A stretch of 10,541 nucleotides of DNA from NCBI GenBank assembly GCA_016199025.1, contig JACQHM010000100.1, positions 1 to 10,541 of the forward strand, in the 5' to 3' direction. Of the stretch, positions 1 to 6,205 are shown one piece after another (the stretch's first letter is position 1; every line of letters begins with the position of its first letter). The DNA comes from Candidatus Methylomirabilota bacterium. Its GTDB lineage: Bacteria > Methylomirabilota > Methylomirabilia > Methylomirabilales > JACQHM01. A model generated the notes under the pieces. It had not been told where the DNA came from, ran no database searches, and saw only the letters and a program-made list of their open reading frames with translations. Both the position numbers and the translations under genes were made by a program.

Positions 1-413
1 AACCCGTCACACGTGGCGCATGTAGACACTCCGCGACCCATCAGCTTCGTCTCCGACTCGATCCCAAGCAGCTTTGAAGACGCTCCTGTCGCGATGATCA
101 CGGTCTCGGATTCGTAGCGCCGATCCCCCGCCGTCACAGATAAGGGGCGATGCTGAAAGTCCACGTCGGTGACATCTTCAGCGATCAGCTCGGTCCCGAA
201 CCGCTCCGCCTGCTTTTTAAACATCTCCATGAGGTCAGGCCCCAGGAGCCCATCAGGAAACCCCGGATAGTTCTCCACCATGGTGGTCAGCATCAGTTGC
301 CCGCCCGCCTGCGCCCCCTCGATGACCAAAGGCTTAAGGTTTCCCCGAGAGGCATAGAGGGCCGCCGTCAGGCCCGCACACCCCGCGCCCAGGATGATGA
401 CGTTTCGCTCCAT
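1..413 (-). CDS. trxB: thioredoxin reductase, N-terminal part (cut by window edge)
   Basis: The first 137 residues of a thioredoxin reductase, the FAD/NADPH flavoenzyme that reduces thioredoxin in the cytoplasm. Translation from the ATG at 411-413 begins MERNVIILGAGCAGLTAALY, with the FAD-binding GxGxxG at residues 9-14. It continues with the family signatures GGQL (38-41) and VENYPGFPDG (46-55), an ATG motif at 108-110, and the redox motif CATC at 132-135, where the window ends. The dithiol with both cysteines separates true thioredoxin reductases from the related ferredoxin/flavodoxin NADP reductases. The gene is last in the visible minus-strand operon, 30 nt after the HAD gene, with a purine-rich GAGGGGG ahead of the start. 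The NADPH domain and C-terminus lie outside the window. The identification rests on motif recognition and is strong. Confidence 0.93.
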   Translation of the reverse strand, partial: MERNVIILGAGCAGLTAALYASRGNLKPLVIEGAQAGGQLMLTTMVENYPGFPDGLLGPDLMEMFKKQAERFGTELIAEDVTDVDFQHRPLSVTAGDRRYESETVIIATGASSKLLGIESETKLMGRGVSTCATCDG

Positions 414-443
414 CCGCGCCCCCTCGTAGTCCGCTACATAGTC

Positions 444-1187
444 TCAAAGGAGTCTGATCAACTCTTCCAAGCACCCGATGGTGTAGTCAGGTCTAGGGAG
501 ACCGTCAGTGAATTCCTCACCCTTCCGGTTCAGCCAGATCACGTCCATCCTGACCTGTTTCGCTCCGACGACGTCGATCCCCGGGCTGTCTCCCACGAAG
601 ATGGCCTGGGCGGGGCCGATCCGCATTCGCTCAAAGGCGATCCCGAAGATCTCCCGCGAAGGCTTCCGCCACCCTACATCCCCCGAGATGACGATCTCCT
701 CGAAGAAGCCCTTCACCCCCTCCTCCTCTATGACCTTGTAGGCGGCCGGTGGGTGATCGAAGTTGGAGACCATCCCAATCCGATACTGGTTCTTCGCCCA
801 TTCCAACACCCGAACGCTCTCGGGGGGAAACTCCATGGCCTTCGCCAGGCCCCCCATGTGGGCGACGAGGGCCCGCTCCAGGACTTCTTGGGCAGAAGGG
901 GTCAGGGGAAGGCCTAAGCGCTCGAAGGTGAAGAGGAACCGCTCCCGGGCCGTCACCTCCCGATTGTCGATAGCCCGGAGCCGCTCCGCCTCCTGGAAGC
1001 CGGCGAAGAAGGCCCGGTAAAATTCCGGGAAGCCGATATGAGGATAGGCCTCGGCGATGACGTTGTAGGAGGCGACGCTGGAGGTCCGGACCTCCTGGCC
1101 GTCCACGGAGACTAAGGGGAGTCTGTCCCGGTGGAACAGGAGAAGAGTGTCGAAGAGATCGAAGAGCAAGACGTCATAGGTTCGCAT
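444..1187 (-). CDS. HAD-superfamily hydrolase
   Basis: A 247-residue haloacid dehalogenase-like hydrolase; most relatives are cytosolic phosphatases of small phosphorylated metabolites. Four motifs are visible: motif I DLFDT at 10-14 with Asp10 as likely nucleophile, motif II around VSNFD, motif III lysine in GWRKPSREIF, and motif IV FVGDSPGID with the Mg-binding acidic pair. The helical segment between motifs I and II fits a C1-type cap. The residue two after the nucleophile is Phe12 rather than the Asp usual in phosphatases, so the substrate and even the reaction are open. The start at 1187 is preferred to in-frame upstream codons because MRTYDVLLFD begins exactly at the domain, AAGGAG lies just upstream, and the upstream extension is antisense-like Nudix sequence. 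It starts 4 nt after the Nudix stop, suggesting coupled translation. Confidence 0.88.
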   Translation of the reverse strand: MRTYDVLLFDLFDTLLLFHRDRLPLVSVDGQEVRTSSVASYNVIAEAYPHIGFPEFYRAFFAGFQEAERLRAIDNREVTARERFLFTFERLGLPLTPSAQEVLERALVAHMGGLAKAMEFPPESVRVLEWAKNQYRIGMVSNFDHPPAAYKVIEEEGVKGFFEEIVISGDVGWRKPSREIFGIAFERMRIGPAQAIFVGDSPGIDVVGAKQVRMDVIWLNRKGEEFTDGLPRPDYTIGCLEELIRLL

Positions 1188-1191
1188 CCAA

Positions 1192-1671
1192 TCAGGTCTC
1201 CTTCCCCAAGGGCTCCCCGCCAAGCTTTTGAAGGGCCCTCTCCACCATCTCACGCTCGTTCCTATACGCCATGAGGCGGAGGGCCTCCTCGATGGGATAC
1301 CACCGGACCTCCTCCACCTCGAAGTCATGGTCCTCGGGACTCCCCTCAACGTACGCCAAAAGGTAGAAATGGACAGTCTTGTGGATACGCGCCCCCTCTT
1401 CTTTGTCGAAGAACCAGTACTCGATCTCCCCTAGCTTCCCGAGGGGCCGCCCGACCAGCCCCGTCTCCTCCCGGACCTCCCGGAGGGCCGTCGCCTGAGG
1501 GTCCTCTCCGGCCTCCACCAGCCCCTTCGGAAGGCCCCACACCGAGCCCCCCCGAAGGCCGATCAAGGCCACCTCGAAGGTCCCCTCCTTCTCCCGGACG
1601 ATAACCCCTCCAGAGGAGACCTGGTGTTTTACCTTCGTCCTCGCCTTCACGGATGGCGAGCGACTGGCCAT
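1192..1671 (-). CDS. Nudix hydrolase
   Basis: A 159-residue Nudix-fold pyrophosphohydrolase. The box is intact: G50, five residues, E56, seven residues, then REVREETGL at 64-72, matching GX5EX7REUXEEXGU; the glutamates bind Mg2+. The approach VWGLPKGLVEAGE and the C-terminal part with YRNEREMV resemble bacterial diadenosine-polyphosphate (Ap4A)-type or MutT-like Nudix proteins, so housecleaning of nucleoside polyphosphates is a reasonable guess, but Nudix substrates cannot be read from the box alone. The ATG at 1669-1671 is preceded by AGGAGA at a normal distance. The gene lies 18 nt after the small helical-protein gene and 4 nt before the HAD gene. A Nudix hydrolase next to a HAD phosphatase could act in sequence on a nucleotide; that is inference from context only. 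Confidence 0.9.
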   Translation of the reverse strand: MASRSPSVKARTKVKHQVSSGGVIVREKEGTFEVALIGLRGGSVWGLPKGLVEAGEDPQATALREVREETGLVGRPLGKLGEIEYWFFDKEEGARIHKTVHFYLLAYVEGSPEDHDFEVEEVRWYPIEEALRLMAYRNEREMVERALQKLGGEPLGKET

Positions 1672-1689
1672 GGAAGTTCTCCTACCAGG

Positions 1690-1953
1690 CTATGCGGGCC
1701 GTTGTGCCCGCTCCCTACGACCGCCCCCCTCGGGTGGGGCCGGTCTCGCAGCCCGTCGCTTCAGGCGCCGTTCCCTGGCTGAGGAGAGGTGGCGATCGAT
1801 CCATCGGGCCTGCTCGTCCAGGAGGGCCTGGAAAGCCTTGAGGAACTCCTTCTGAGCGTTCCCCAGGTGCTCCGCCATCGGCTCCGGCACCCGGGAGAGG
1901 GTCTCGTCGATGAAGTCGTTCACCGTCCGCCGGATCATCCCAATCGCTGTCAT
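1690..1953 (-). CDS. small helical protein of unknown function, 87 aa
   Basis: I do not recognise the family. The start at 1953 (MTAIGMIRRTVNDF) is supported by a GGAGGGAAGG ribosome binding site directly upstream; an in-frame ATG 18 nt earlier lacks one. Residues 1-62 read as amphipathic helices rich in Glu, Gln, Leu and Arg (for example FLKAFQALLDEQARWIDRHL at 38-56). Residues 63-87 are basic and rich in Pro, Gly and Arg, likely disordered. There is no signal peptide or membrane segment, so it is probably cytoplasmic, and the helix pattern suggests a coiled-coil or helical bundle. It sits between the HemQ-like gene (60-nt gap) and the Nudix gene (18-nt gap) on the same strand, so it is probably co-transcribed. 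The helical N-terminus and good ribosome site argue for a real gene; function unknown. Confidence 0.7.
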   Translation of the reverse strand: MTAIGMIRRTVNDFIDETLSRVPEPMAEHLGNAQKEFLKAFQALLDEQARWIDRHLSSARERRLKRRAARPAPPEGGGRRERAQRPA

Positions 1954-2013
1954 CTTCCTTCCCTCCAGCATCCACGGGGGCCACTCCAGCCTGACCCCGT
2001 GACGACCTCCACC

Positions 2014-2697
2014 CTAGCCCAGGGAGCGCAGGACCTCCTCCAGGGGCCGCTTCGCACAGGTAAAGATGGGCGTATCGCGAAGCGTATAGCGTCTCGCCTC
2101 GGTCTCCCTTAAGCGCATGACGAGGTTCTGGAAGTCCCAAGGGGAGTCGGTCTCGAAGGCGACCACAAACTCCTGGTCGTCCAGGCCAAAGGAATACGTG
2201 GTGCTGATCCGGACGGTGGGGAATTCGTGGCCGACCTTGAAGTGCTCGGTCATCATCTGTTGCCTGGTCTCGAAGGGGAGGAGGTACCAGTCCGTGGTCT
2301 TGATGAAGGGATAGACGAAGAGGTACTCGGCCTCGCCGGCCTCGAGGTTGACCAAGGGCCCATGTTGATGCTCCTTAACGTACATCGACTCCCTTGTCAT
2401 GGCCAGATAGGCATAGGGGGTCTCCAAGTAGGCCCCCAGACCGGTTTTCCTTAAAGCCGCGATGAGGCCCTCGAAGGCCGAGAGGTCCTTAGAGAGGAGC
2501 CAGAGGAGGAAGTCCACATCCGCCCGAAGGCCGATGGTCGAGTAGGGGCGGATCGTCATCCGATCCTTGTAACCCTCCACGGCTTTCAGGAACCCACCGA
2601 TGCCGTCCTCTTTGATCTCCCTGGGAAGCTTCCGCCATTCCCGATCCGCTTTAAAGAAGGTAAAGCTCACATAGGTGCCGAACCGTTGCTCTCCCAT
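2014..2697 (-). CDS. hemQ: chlorite dismutase-family protein, probable coproheme decarboxylase (HemQ/ChdC)
   Basis: A 227-residue dimeric alpha-beta barrel haem protein of the chlorite dismutase family. Most relatives outside perchlorate reducers convert coproheme to haem b by two decarboxylations in the coproporphyrin pathway. Visible landmarks are IRPYSTIGLRADVDF (49-63), YPFIK at 129-133, WYLLPF at 137-142, the likely proximal haem ligand His152 in MTEHFKVGHEF, and STTYSFGLDDQEFVVAFE (165-182). Tyr129 and Lys133 match the YxxxK pair associated with coproheme decarboxylase. The distal position that is Arg in true chlorite dismutases and Gln in many Firmicutes enzymes aligns by eye with Ile164, arguing against chlorite breakdown. 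The start at 2697 has GAGGAGG upstream; the longer frame to 2790 would translate across the candidate promoter. It is the first gene of the minus-strand operon. Confidence 0.8.
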   Translation of the reverse strand: MGEQRFGTYVSFTFFKADREWRKLPREIKEDGIGGFLKAVEGYKDRMTIRPYSTIGLRADVDFLLWLLSKDLSAFEGLIAALRKTGLGAYLETPYAYLAMTRESMYVKEHQHGPLVNLEAGEAEYLFVYPFIKTTDWYLLPFETRQQMMTEHFKVGHEFPTVRISTTYSFGLDDQEFVVAFETDSPWDFQNLVMRLRETEARRYTLRDTPIFTCAKRPLEEVLRSLG

Positions 2698-2744
2698 CCA
2701 CCATACCTCCTCAAGGAAGGCCTCAAAGGAACGTTGCGAAAAAT

Positions 2745-2775
2745 AGTATAGCATTATCCTACCCATACCTGCCAA
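2745..2775 (-). promoter_or_regulatory. candidate sigma-70-type promoter of the HemQ operon
   Basis: On the minus strand a -35-like TTGGCA (complement of 2770-2775) is followed after 19 nt by a -10-like TATACT (complement of 2745-2750). The spacer is two bases longer than ideal. It lies about 50 nt upstream of the preferred start at 2697. A GATAAT-like hexamer just upstream of the -10 is an alternative. Confidence 0.45.
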
Positions 2776-2964
2776 GCTAAATTTGACCATCGCTCTCCCG
2801 GCCTTTTGGAAGGCGATAGACCTTCAAAGGTGCGATGCGAGCGATGGCATCAAAGTCGGCATCTTTCTCCTCTCTAGAGGGTTTGGGGGAGGGAGCTTTG
2901 TTATACGCCCCTCTGCGGTCAGCCTTCCCCCGATCCGGAATCGGTGATTTCCTTCACTTTTCCC

Positions 2965-2993
2965 TTGCAGAGGCGGGCCGCGATGCGTATCAT
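2965..2993 (+). promoter_or_regulatory. sigma-70-type promoter of the HU gene
   Basis: TTGCAG at 2965-2970 and TATCAT at 2988-2993 are separated by exactly 17 nt, close to the sigma-70 consensus. Transcription would begin near 3000, giving a leader of roughly 40 nt that includes the GAGGAGG ribosome binding site at about 3027-3033. Confidence 0.6.
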
Positions 2994-3038
2994 GCATACC
3001 GGCAACCCCCATCCAACCTTTAGAGAGAGGAGGATCCA

Positions 3039-3329
3039 ATGGCCAAGATGATGACAAAGGCACAAATCGTTTCCCACCTGGCCCCAAAAACGGGTGTCAC
3101 CAAGGCCACCACCAGCAGTTTCTTGGAAGAGCTGGCGAAACTGGCCGCCAAAGAGACCAAGAACGGCTTCACCATCCCTGGGATCGGCAAGGTTGTCCTG
3201 GTGCAGCGGAAGGCAAGGATGGGTCGAAACCCCAGGACCGGCGAGCCCATCAAGATCCCGGCGAAAAAGGTGGTGCGTTTCAGGATCGCCAAGGCCTTCA
3301 AGGATTCCGTGTTCGGGGGCAAGAAGTAG
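3039..3329 (+). CDS. HU/IHF-family DNA-binding protein
   Basis: A 96-residue histone-like protein that bends and wraps DNA in the nucleoid. The sequence begins MAKMMTKAQIVSHLAPKTGV, a typical HU helix-turn-helix dimerisation start. It then has the beta-sheet segment NGFTIPGIGKVVLVQRKAR and the DNA-inserting arm GRNPRTGEPIKIPAKK at 63-78, with the conserved RNPRTGE, ending in the amphipathic helix FRIAKAFKDSV. Length matches the family (about 90-100). GAGGAGG sits 5 nt before the ATG and a promoter is visible upstream. HU and IHF subunits cannot be separated confidently by eye, so no symbol is given. The gene is followed by a long nested hairpin, so it is probably transcribed mostly alone; priA follows on the same strand 252 nt later. 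Confidence 0.93.
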   Translation: MAKMMTKAQIVSHLAPKTGVTKATTSSFLEELAKLAAKETKNGFTIPGIGKVVLVQRKARMGRNPRTGEPIKIPAKKVVRFRIAKAFKDSVFGGKK

Positions 3330-3330
3330 G

Positions 3331-3402
3331 AAAGGGAATGATCGGGGAGGTCGCACCAGGATCAAGAGCCGATCCAAAGAAGTGCACCTCCCCGATCCCT
3401 TT
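3331..3402 (+). terminator. long nested hairpin after the HU gene, possible terminator
   Basis: A perfect 12-bp inverted repeat, GATCGGGGAGGT at 3340-3351 and ACCTCCCCGATC at 3386-3397, is extended outward by AAAGG/CCTTT and inward, past a one-base bulge, by GCAC/GTGC. The loop contains a second stem, GGATC (3359-3363) with GATCC (3371-3375). The structure begins 2 nt after the HU stop codon. There is no proper T-run after it (only CCTTTACAC), so it may stabilise the 3' end or attenuate rather than be a standard intrinsic terminator. Confidence 0.55.
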
Positions 3403-3481
3403 ACACAGCCTGCTTGGAAGTTCCTCCCCAAGGCCAGAATAACTCTCGTGAAGACGTCGACCAGCTTCATCTTTTCCCCCA

Positions 3482-3510
3482 TTGACCATTTGCCTTGAAC
3501 CGTGTACCGT
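3482..3510 (+). promoter_or_regulatory. weak candidate promoter for priA
   Basis: TTGACC at 3482-3487 and TACCGT at 3505-3510 are 17 nt apart. The -35 is good and the -10 is poor. The position, about 70 nt ahead of the preferred priA start, is suitable. The overlapping ACCGT-containing direct repeats could be chance. Confidence 0.3.
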
Positions 3511-3526
3511 TACCGAGAGGGAAGCG

Positions 3527-3561
3527 TTCAGCTCCCAGCCATCGGCGATCAGCCTTCAGCA
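3527..3561 (+). repeat. tandem heptamer repeat, five degenerate copies
   Basis: Five consecutive 7-mers fill 35 bp: TTCAGCT, CCCAGCC, ATCGGCG, ATCAGCC, TTCAGCA. The consensus is close to WTCAGCC. It sits just upstream of the preferred priA start and resembles the short tandem heptamer arrays found between genes in several bacterial groups. Confidence 0.5.
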
Positions 3562-3581
3562 TTTTGGACTTGGGATTACAG

Positions 3582-6017
3582 ATGACGAGCCGTGCCAGGT
3601 ACGCCGAGGTGGCCGTGGCCGTGAAGGCGATCCGACGGGCCTTCACCTATGCCGTCCCGTCCCACCTCCAAGACCAGGCGGAGGTCGGCAAACGGGCCCT
3701 CGTCCCTTTGGGGAGGCGGCTTGTGACCGGTTACATCGTTGGCCTCTCCGAGGAGGCCGACTTTCCCCAGGTCAAAGAGCTCCAAGAAATCCTCGACGCC
3801 CAACCGATCCTGGATGAACACCTCCTCGCCTTGACCCGCTGGTTGGCCGACCACTACCTCTCCCCATTAGGCCTCGCCATCCGGGTGGCCCTCCCCCCAG
3901 GGATCGACACCTATACCAAACCGTTCCTGGTCTTCAAAGGAGCCCCTCCGTTCGAGAGGCTGAGGGGACTTCCCTTCCCTGCCCGAGAGCTCCTGGCCCT
4001 GCTCCAGGAGGAAGAACGCCTCCCGTTAAGCCGTGTCAAGCGGCGGTACAACACCCCCGAGGTCGAGACCGTCATCCGAGGTCTTCAAAAGGATGGGATC
4101 ATCGCCGTCGAAGCGATCCTGATCCCTCCCCGGGTGAAGCCCAAGTGGGAGCGGTTCGTGGTCCCCCTCCAGGTGAAAGAAACGTTGGCGGAGGCTGCCG
4201 TGGATCTGGAGCGAAAGGCTCCAGGCCAGGCGAAGCTCCTTCAGGAGCTCGTCCGGGAAGGGGGACCGTTGAAGGCCGCTGAGGCCAAGGCGATCGCCGG
4301 ATCCTCGGCCCTCCATGGACTCCTCACCAAGGGCCTCGTCGCTCTGGAGAGGCGAGAGGTCGTCAGGGACCCCTTCCGGGGGCCGACCCTCACCACCCCG
4401 GACCCTCCGACGCTCACCACCCACCAGGAGGAGGCCTTGAAGATCATCCAGCGGGGGATGGACGAGGAGGGATTCTCCCCAGCCCTCCTCTTCGGCATCA
4501 CAGGCTCGGGCAAGACGGAGGTGTATTTAAAGGTCATCGAGGAGGTCCTCCGAAGGGGAAAGCAGGCCCTGGTCCTGGTCCCCGAGATTGCCTTGACCCC
4601 CCTGGCCCTGGCCCGCTTTCGTGCCCGCTTTGGCGACACGGTCGCCGCCCTCCACAGCGGGTTAAGCCCCGGCGAACGCTTGGACCAGTGGATGCGCGTG
4701 AGGCGGGGAGAGGCCGAGGTGGTCGTCGGGACCCGCTCTGCCGTCTTCGCCCCCTTTTCCAGGCTGGGGGTCATCGTCGTGGACGAGGAACACGATACCT
4801 CTTACAAGCAGGACGACGAGCCCCGCTATCACGCGAGGGATGTGGCTCTTGAACGGGCGAAACGCTTACGGATCCCGATCCTCCTCGGCTCCGCCACCCC
4901 TTCTTTCGAAAGTTTCCATGCTGCGGAAGGAGGGCGTTATCAGCTCCTGACCCTTCCCGAGCGGGTGGAGCAACGACGGTTACCGGAGGTGAAGCTTCTC
5001 GATTTAAAAGCGGAGCGGACAGAGCGGGTGCCGATCCTCGCCCAAGGGCTCCTCCGTTTGATTGAAGAGTGCATGAGGAGGCGGGAACAGGTCCTCCTCT
5101 TCCTGAACCGTCGGGGCTACGCCACCCTGATCCTCTGCCGGGCATGCGGGGAGACCTTGGGGTGCCCCCACTGTAGCGTCTCCCTAACCTACCACGCCCA
5201 AAGCCGGAGGCTCCGCTGCCACTACTGTCGCTTCGAACGGCGACCCCCCGCTACCTGTCCCAGGTGTGGCGGTGTGAAGCTCTCTGCTTTGGGCTTCGGG
5301 ACCCAACAGGTCGAGGAGGCCGTGAAGACCCACTTCCCCGAGGCGAGGGTGGCCAGGATGGACCGGGACACGACCCAGGGAAAGGATGCTCACCGACGGC
5401 TCTTGAAGGCCCTGGAGCAGGGCGAGATCGACATCCTGGTCGGGACCCAGATGATCGGAAAAGGGCACGACTTCCCGAGGATCACCCTGGTCGGCGTGGT
5501 CTCCGCCGATCTCTCCCTCCAGATCCCCGACTTTCGGGCCGCCGAGCGGACCTATGCCCTCTTGACCCAGGTCTCGGGGAGGGCGGGGCGGGGAGGGCTG
5601 CCCGGCGAGGCCTTGATCCAAACCTACAATCCCGACCACTACTGCCTCCAGGCCGCCTGCCGCCAGGACTACGAGGCGTTGTACCGGACGGAGCTCCCTC
5701 TCCGGGCGGAACGTTCCTTCCCGCCCTTCTCTTCCTTGATCCGCCTCCTGGCCATCAGTCCCTTGGAGGTAGAGGCAAAAAGAATGGCCGAGGAACTCTC
5801 CCGTTTCCTCCGCCAACAGGAGGGCCTCCAGGTCGATGGTCCAGCCCCCGCCCTCCTCTCGCGGATTAAGGGGAGGTTCCGCTGGCAGATCCTCCTCAAA
5901 GGTGAACAGGAAACGATCCGCCGAGCGGCCCTGGAGGCCCTTCAGAAACTCCCTCCCTCCTCCCGGTCGAAGAAGGCCCTTGTGGAGGTGGATGTGGACC
6001 CGGTCGAATTCCTCTAA
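3582..6017 (+). CDS. priA: primosomal protein PriA, replication-restart helicase
   Basis: An 811-residue superfamily 2 DNA helicase that recognises stalled or repaired forks and starts reloading of DnaB. The N-terminal 3'-DNA-binding domain is clear from RYAEVAVAVKAIRRAFTYAV and the following PLGRRLVTGYIVG. Walker A GITGSGKT lies at 305-312 and the Walker B DEEH at 401-404. Eight zinc-binding cysteines at 519, 522, 528, 531, 546, 549, 559 and 562 are all present. Helicase C-terminal motifs include VGTQMIGKGHDF, SADLSLQIPDFRAAERT and QVSGRAGRGG. The length is slightly above the roughly 730 residues of the E. coli enzyme. I chose the ATG at 3582 because homology begins immediately after it; the longer frame from 3495 would translate the heptamer repeat. 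The ribosome site before 3582 is weak, the one doubt about the start. Confidence 0.95.
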   Translation: MTSRARYAEVAVAVKAIRRAFTYAVPSHLQDQAEVGKRALVPLGRRLVTGYIVGLSEEADFPQVKELQEILDAQPILDEHLLALTRWLADHYLSPLGLAIRVALPPGIDTYTKPFLVFKGAPPFERLRGLPFPARELLALLQEEERLPLSRVKRRYNTPEVETVIRGLQKDGIIAVEAILIPPRVKPKWERFVVPLQVKETLAEAAVDLERKAPGQAKLLQELVREGGPLKAAEAKAIAGSSALHGLLTKGLVALERREVVRDPFRGPTLTTPDPPTLTTHQEEALKIIQRGMDEEGFSPALLFGITGSGKTEVYLKVIEEVLRRGKQALVLVPEIALTPLALARFRARFGDTVAALHSGLSPGERLDQWMRVRRGEAEVVVGTRSAVFAPFSRLGVIVVDEEHDTSYKQDDEPRYHARDVALERAKRLRIPILLGSATPSFESFHAAEGGRYQLLTLPERVEQRRLPEVKLLDLKAERTERVPILAQGLLRLIEECMRRREQVLLFLNRRGYATLILCRACGETLGCPHCSVSLTYHAQSRRLRCHYCRFERRPPATCPRCGGVKLSALGFGTQQVEEAVKTHFPEARVARMDRDTTQGKDAHRRLLKALEQGEIDILVGTQMIGKGHDFPRITLVGVVSADLSLQIPDFRAAERTYALLTQVSGRAGRGGLPGEALIQTYNPDHYCLQAACRQDYEALYRTELPLRAERSFPPFSSLIRLLAISPLEVEAKRMAEELSRFLRQQEGLQVDGPAPALLSRIKGRFRWQILLKGEQETIRRAALEALQKLPPSSRSKKALVEVDVDPVEFL

Positions 6018-6069
6018 GCTCATCAATTTGATTGACAACGGCACGACTTTTGCTGACAGGGAAGGAAGC

Positions 6070-6118
6070 GGCAACCCCGCGTCAGTGGCCACTTTCTGAG
6101 CATTGGCGCGGGGTTGTC
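6070..6118 (+). terminator. terminator-like hairpin after priA
   Basis: CAACCCCGCG at 6072-6081 pairs perfectly with CGCGGGGTTG at 6107-6116, and two further outer pairs (one G-U) extend the stem to 12. The 25-nt loop carries a small inner pairing, TCAG with CTGA. A moderately T-rich TCTTGTTTC follows. It lies 52 nt after the priA stop, at the boundary where composition changes. Confidence 0.6.
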
Positions 6119-6142
6119 TTGTTTCAGGAAGTGTGCTAGAGT
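6114..6142 (+). promoter_or_regulatory. weak candidate promoter for the three-gene cassette
   Basis: TTGTCT at 6114-6119 and TAGAGT at 6137-6142 are 17 nt apart. The -35 overlaps the right arm of the terminator-like hairpin. Downstream, before the first gene, lie two tandem copies of TGGGATGGT (6152-6160 and 6162-6170), an inverted repeat TGGTG/CACCA (6167-6171, 6178-6182) and a second CACCAG at 6190-6195, which could bind a regulator. Confidence 0.3.
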
Positions 6143-6205
6143 AGGCTCAAGTGGGATGGTTTGGGATGGTGAACTAGCACCAGAACTGACACCAGTGGGG
6201 GGGGA

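Larger units (their letters stand above)
2698..3038. other. divergent intergenic region (341 bp), no gene seen
   Basis: This region separates the minus-strand HemQ operon from the plus-strand HU gene. It holds a candidate promoter for each direction, annotated separately. Near its left-middle is a perfect 5-bp hairpin, GCCTT/AAGGC with loop TTGG, at 2801-2814. An overlapping alternative, GAAGG (2809-2813) with CCTTC (2821-2825), uses some of the same bases. Minus-strand open frames crossing it read through both promoters and lack ribosome sites, so I do not treat them as genes. Confidence 0.6.

Noticed and set aside
150..917. Long plus-strand frame opposite trxB and the HAD gene
   Set aside because: Pro/Arg/His-rich antisense product covering two recognised genes; no ribosome site or domain.
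1188..1349. N-terminal extension of the HAD gene to 1349
   Set aside because: The extra 54 residues are Arg/Trp/Ser-rich, overlap the Nudix gene in another frame, and the HAD fold starts precisely at the ATG at 1187 with a ribosome site.
2698..2790. 31-residue N-terminal extension of the HemQ-like protein
   Set aside because: It would translate the -10-like TATACT region; the GAGGAGG site supports the start at 2697.
2919..3482. Minus-strand frames opposite the HU gene
   Set aside because: They are antisense to a clear HU gene and cross its promoter and the nested hairpin.
3495..3581. TTG start giving a longer PriA
   Set aside because: The added residues come from the tandem heptamer repeat and have no PriA homology.
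5184..6092. 302-residue minus-strand frame opposite priA
   Set aside because: Lies antisense to the zinc-binding and helicase C-terminal region of priA; composition typical of a shadow frame in GC-rich DNA.
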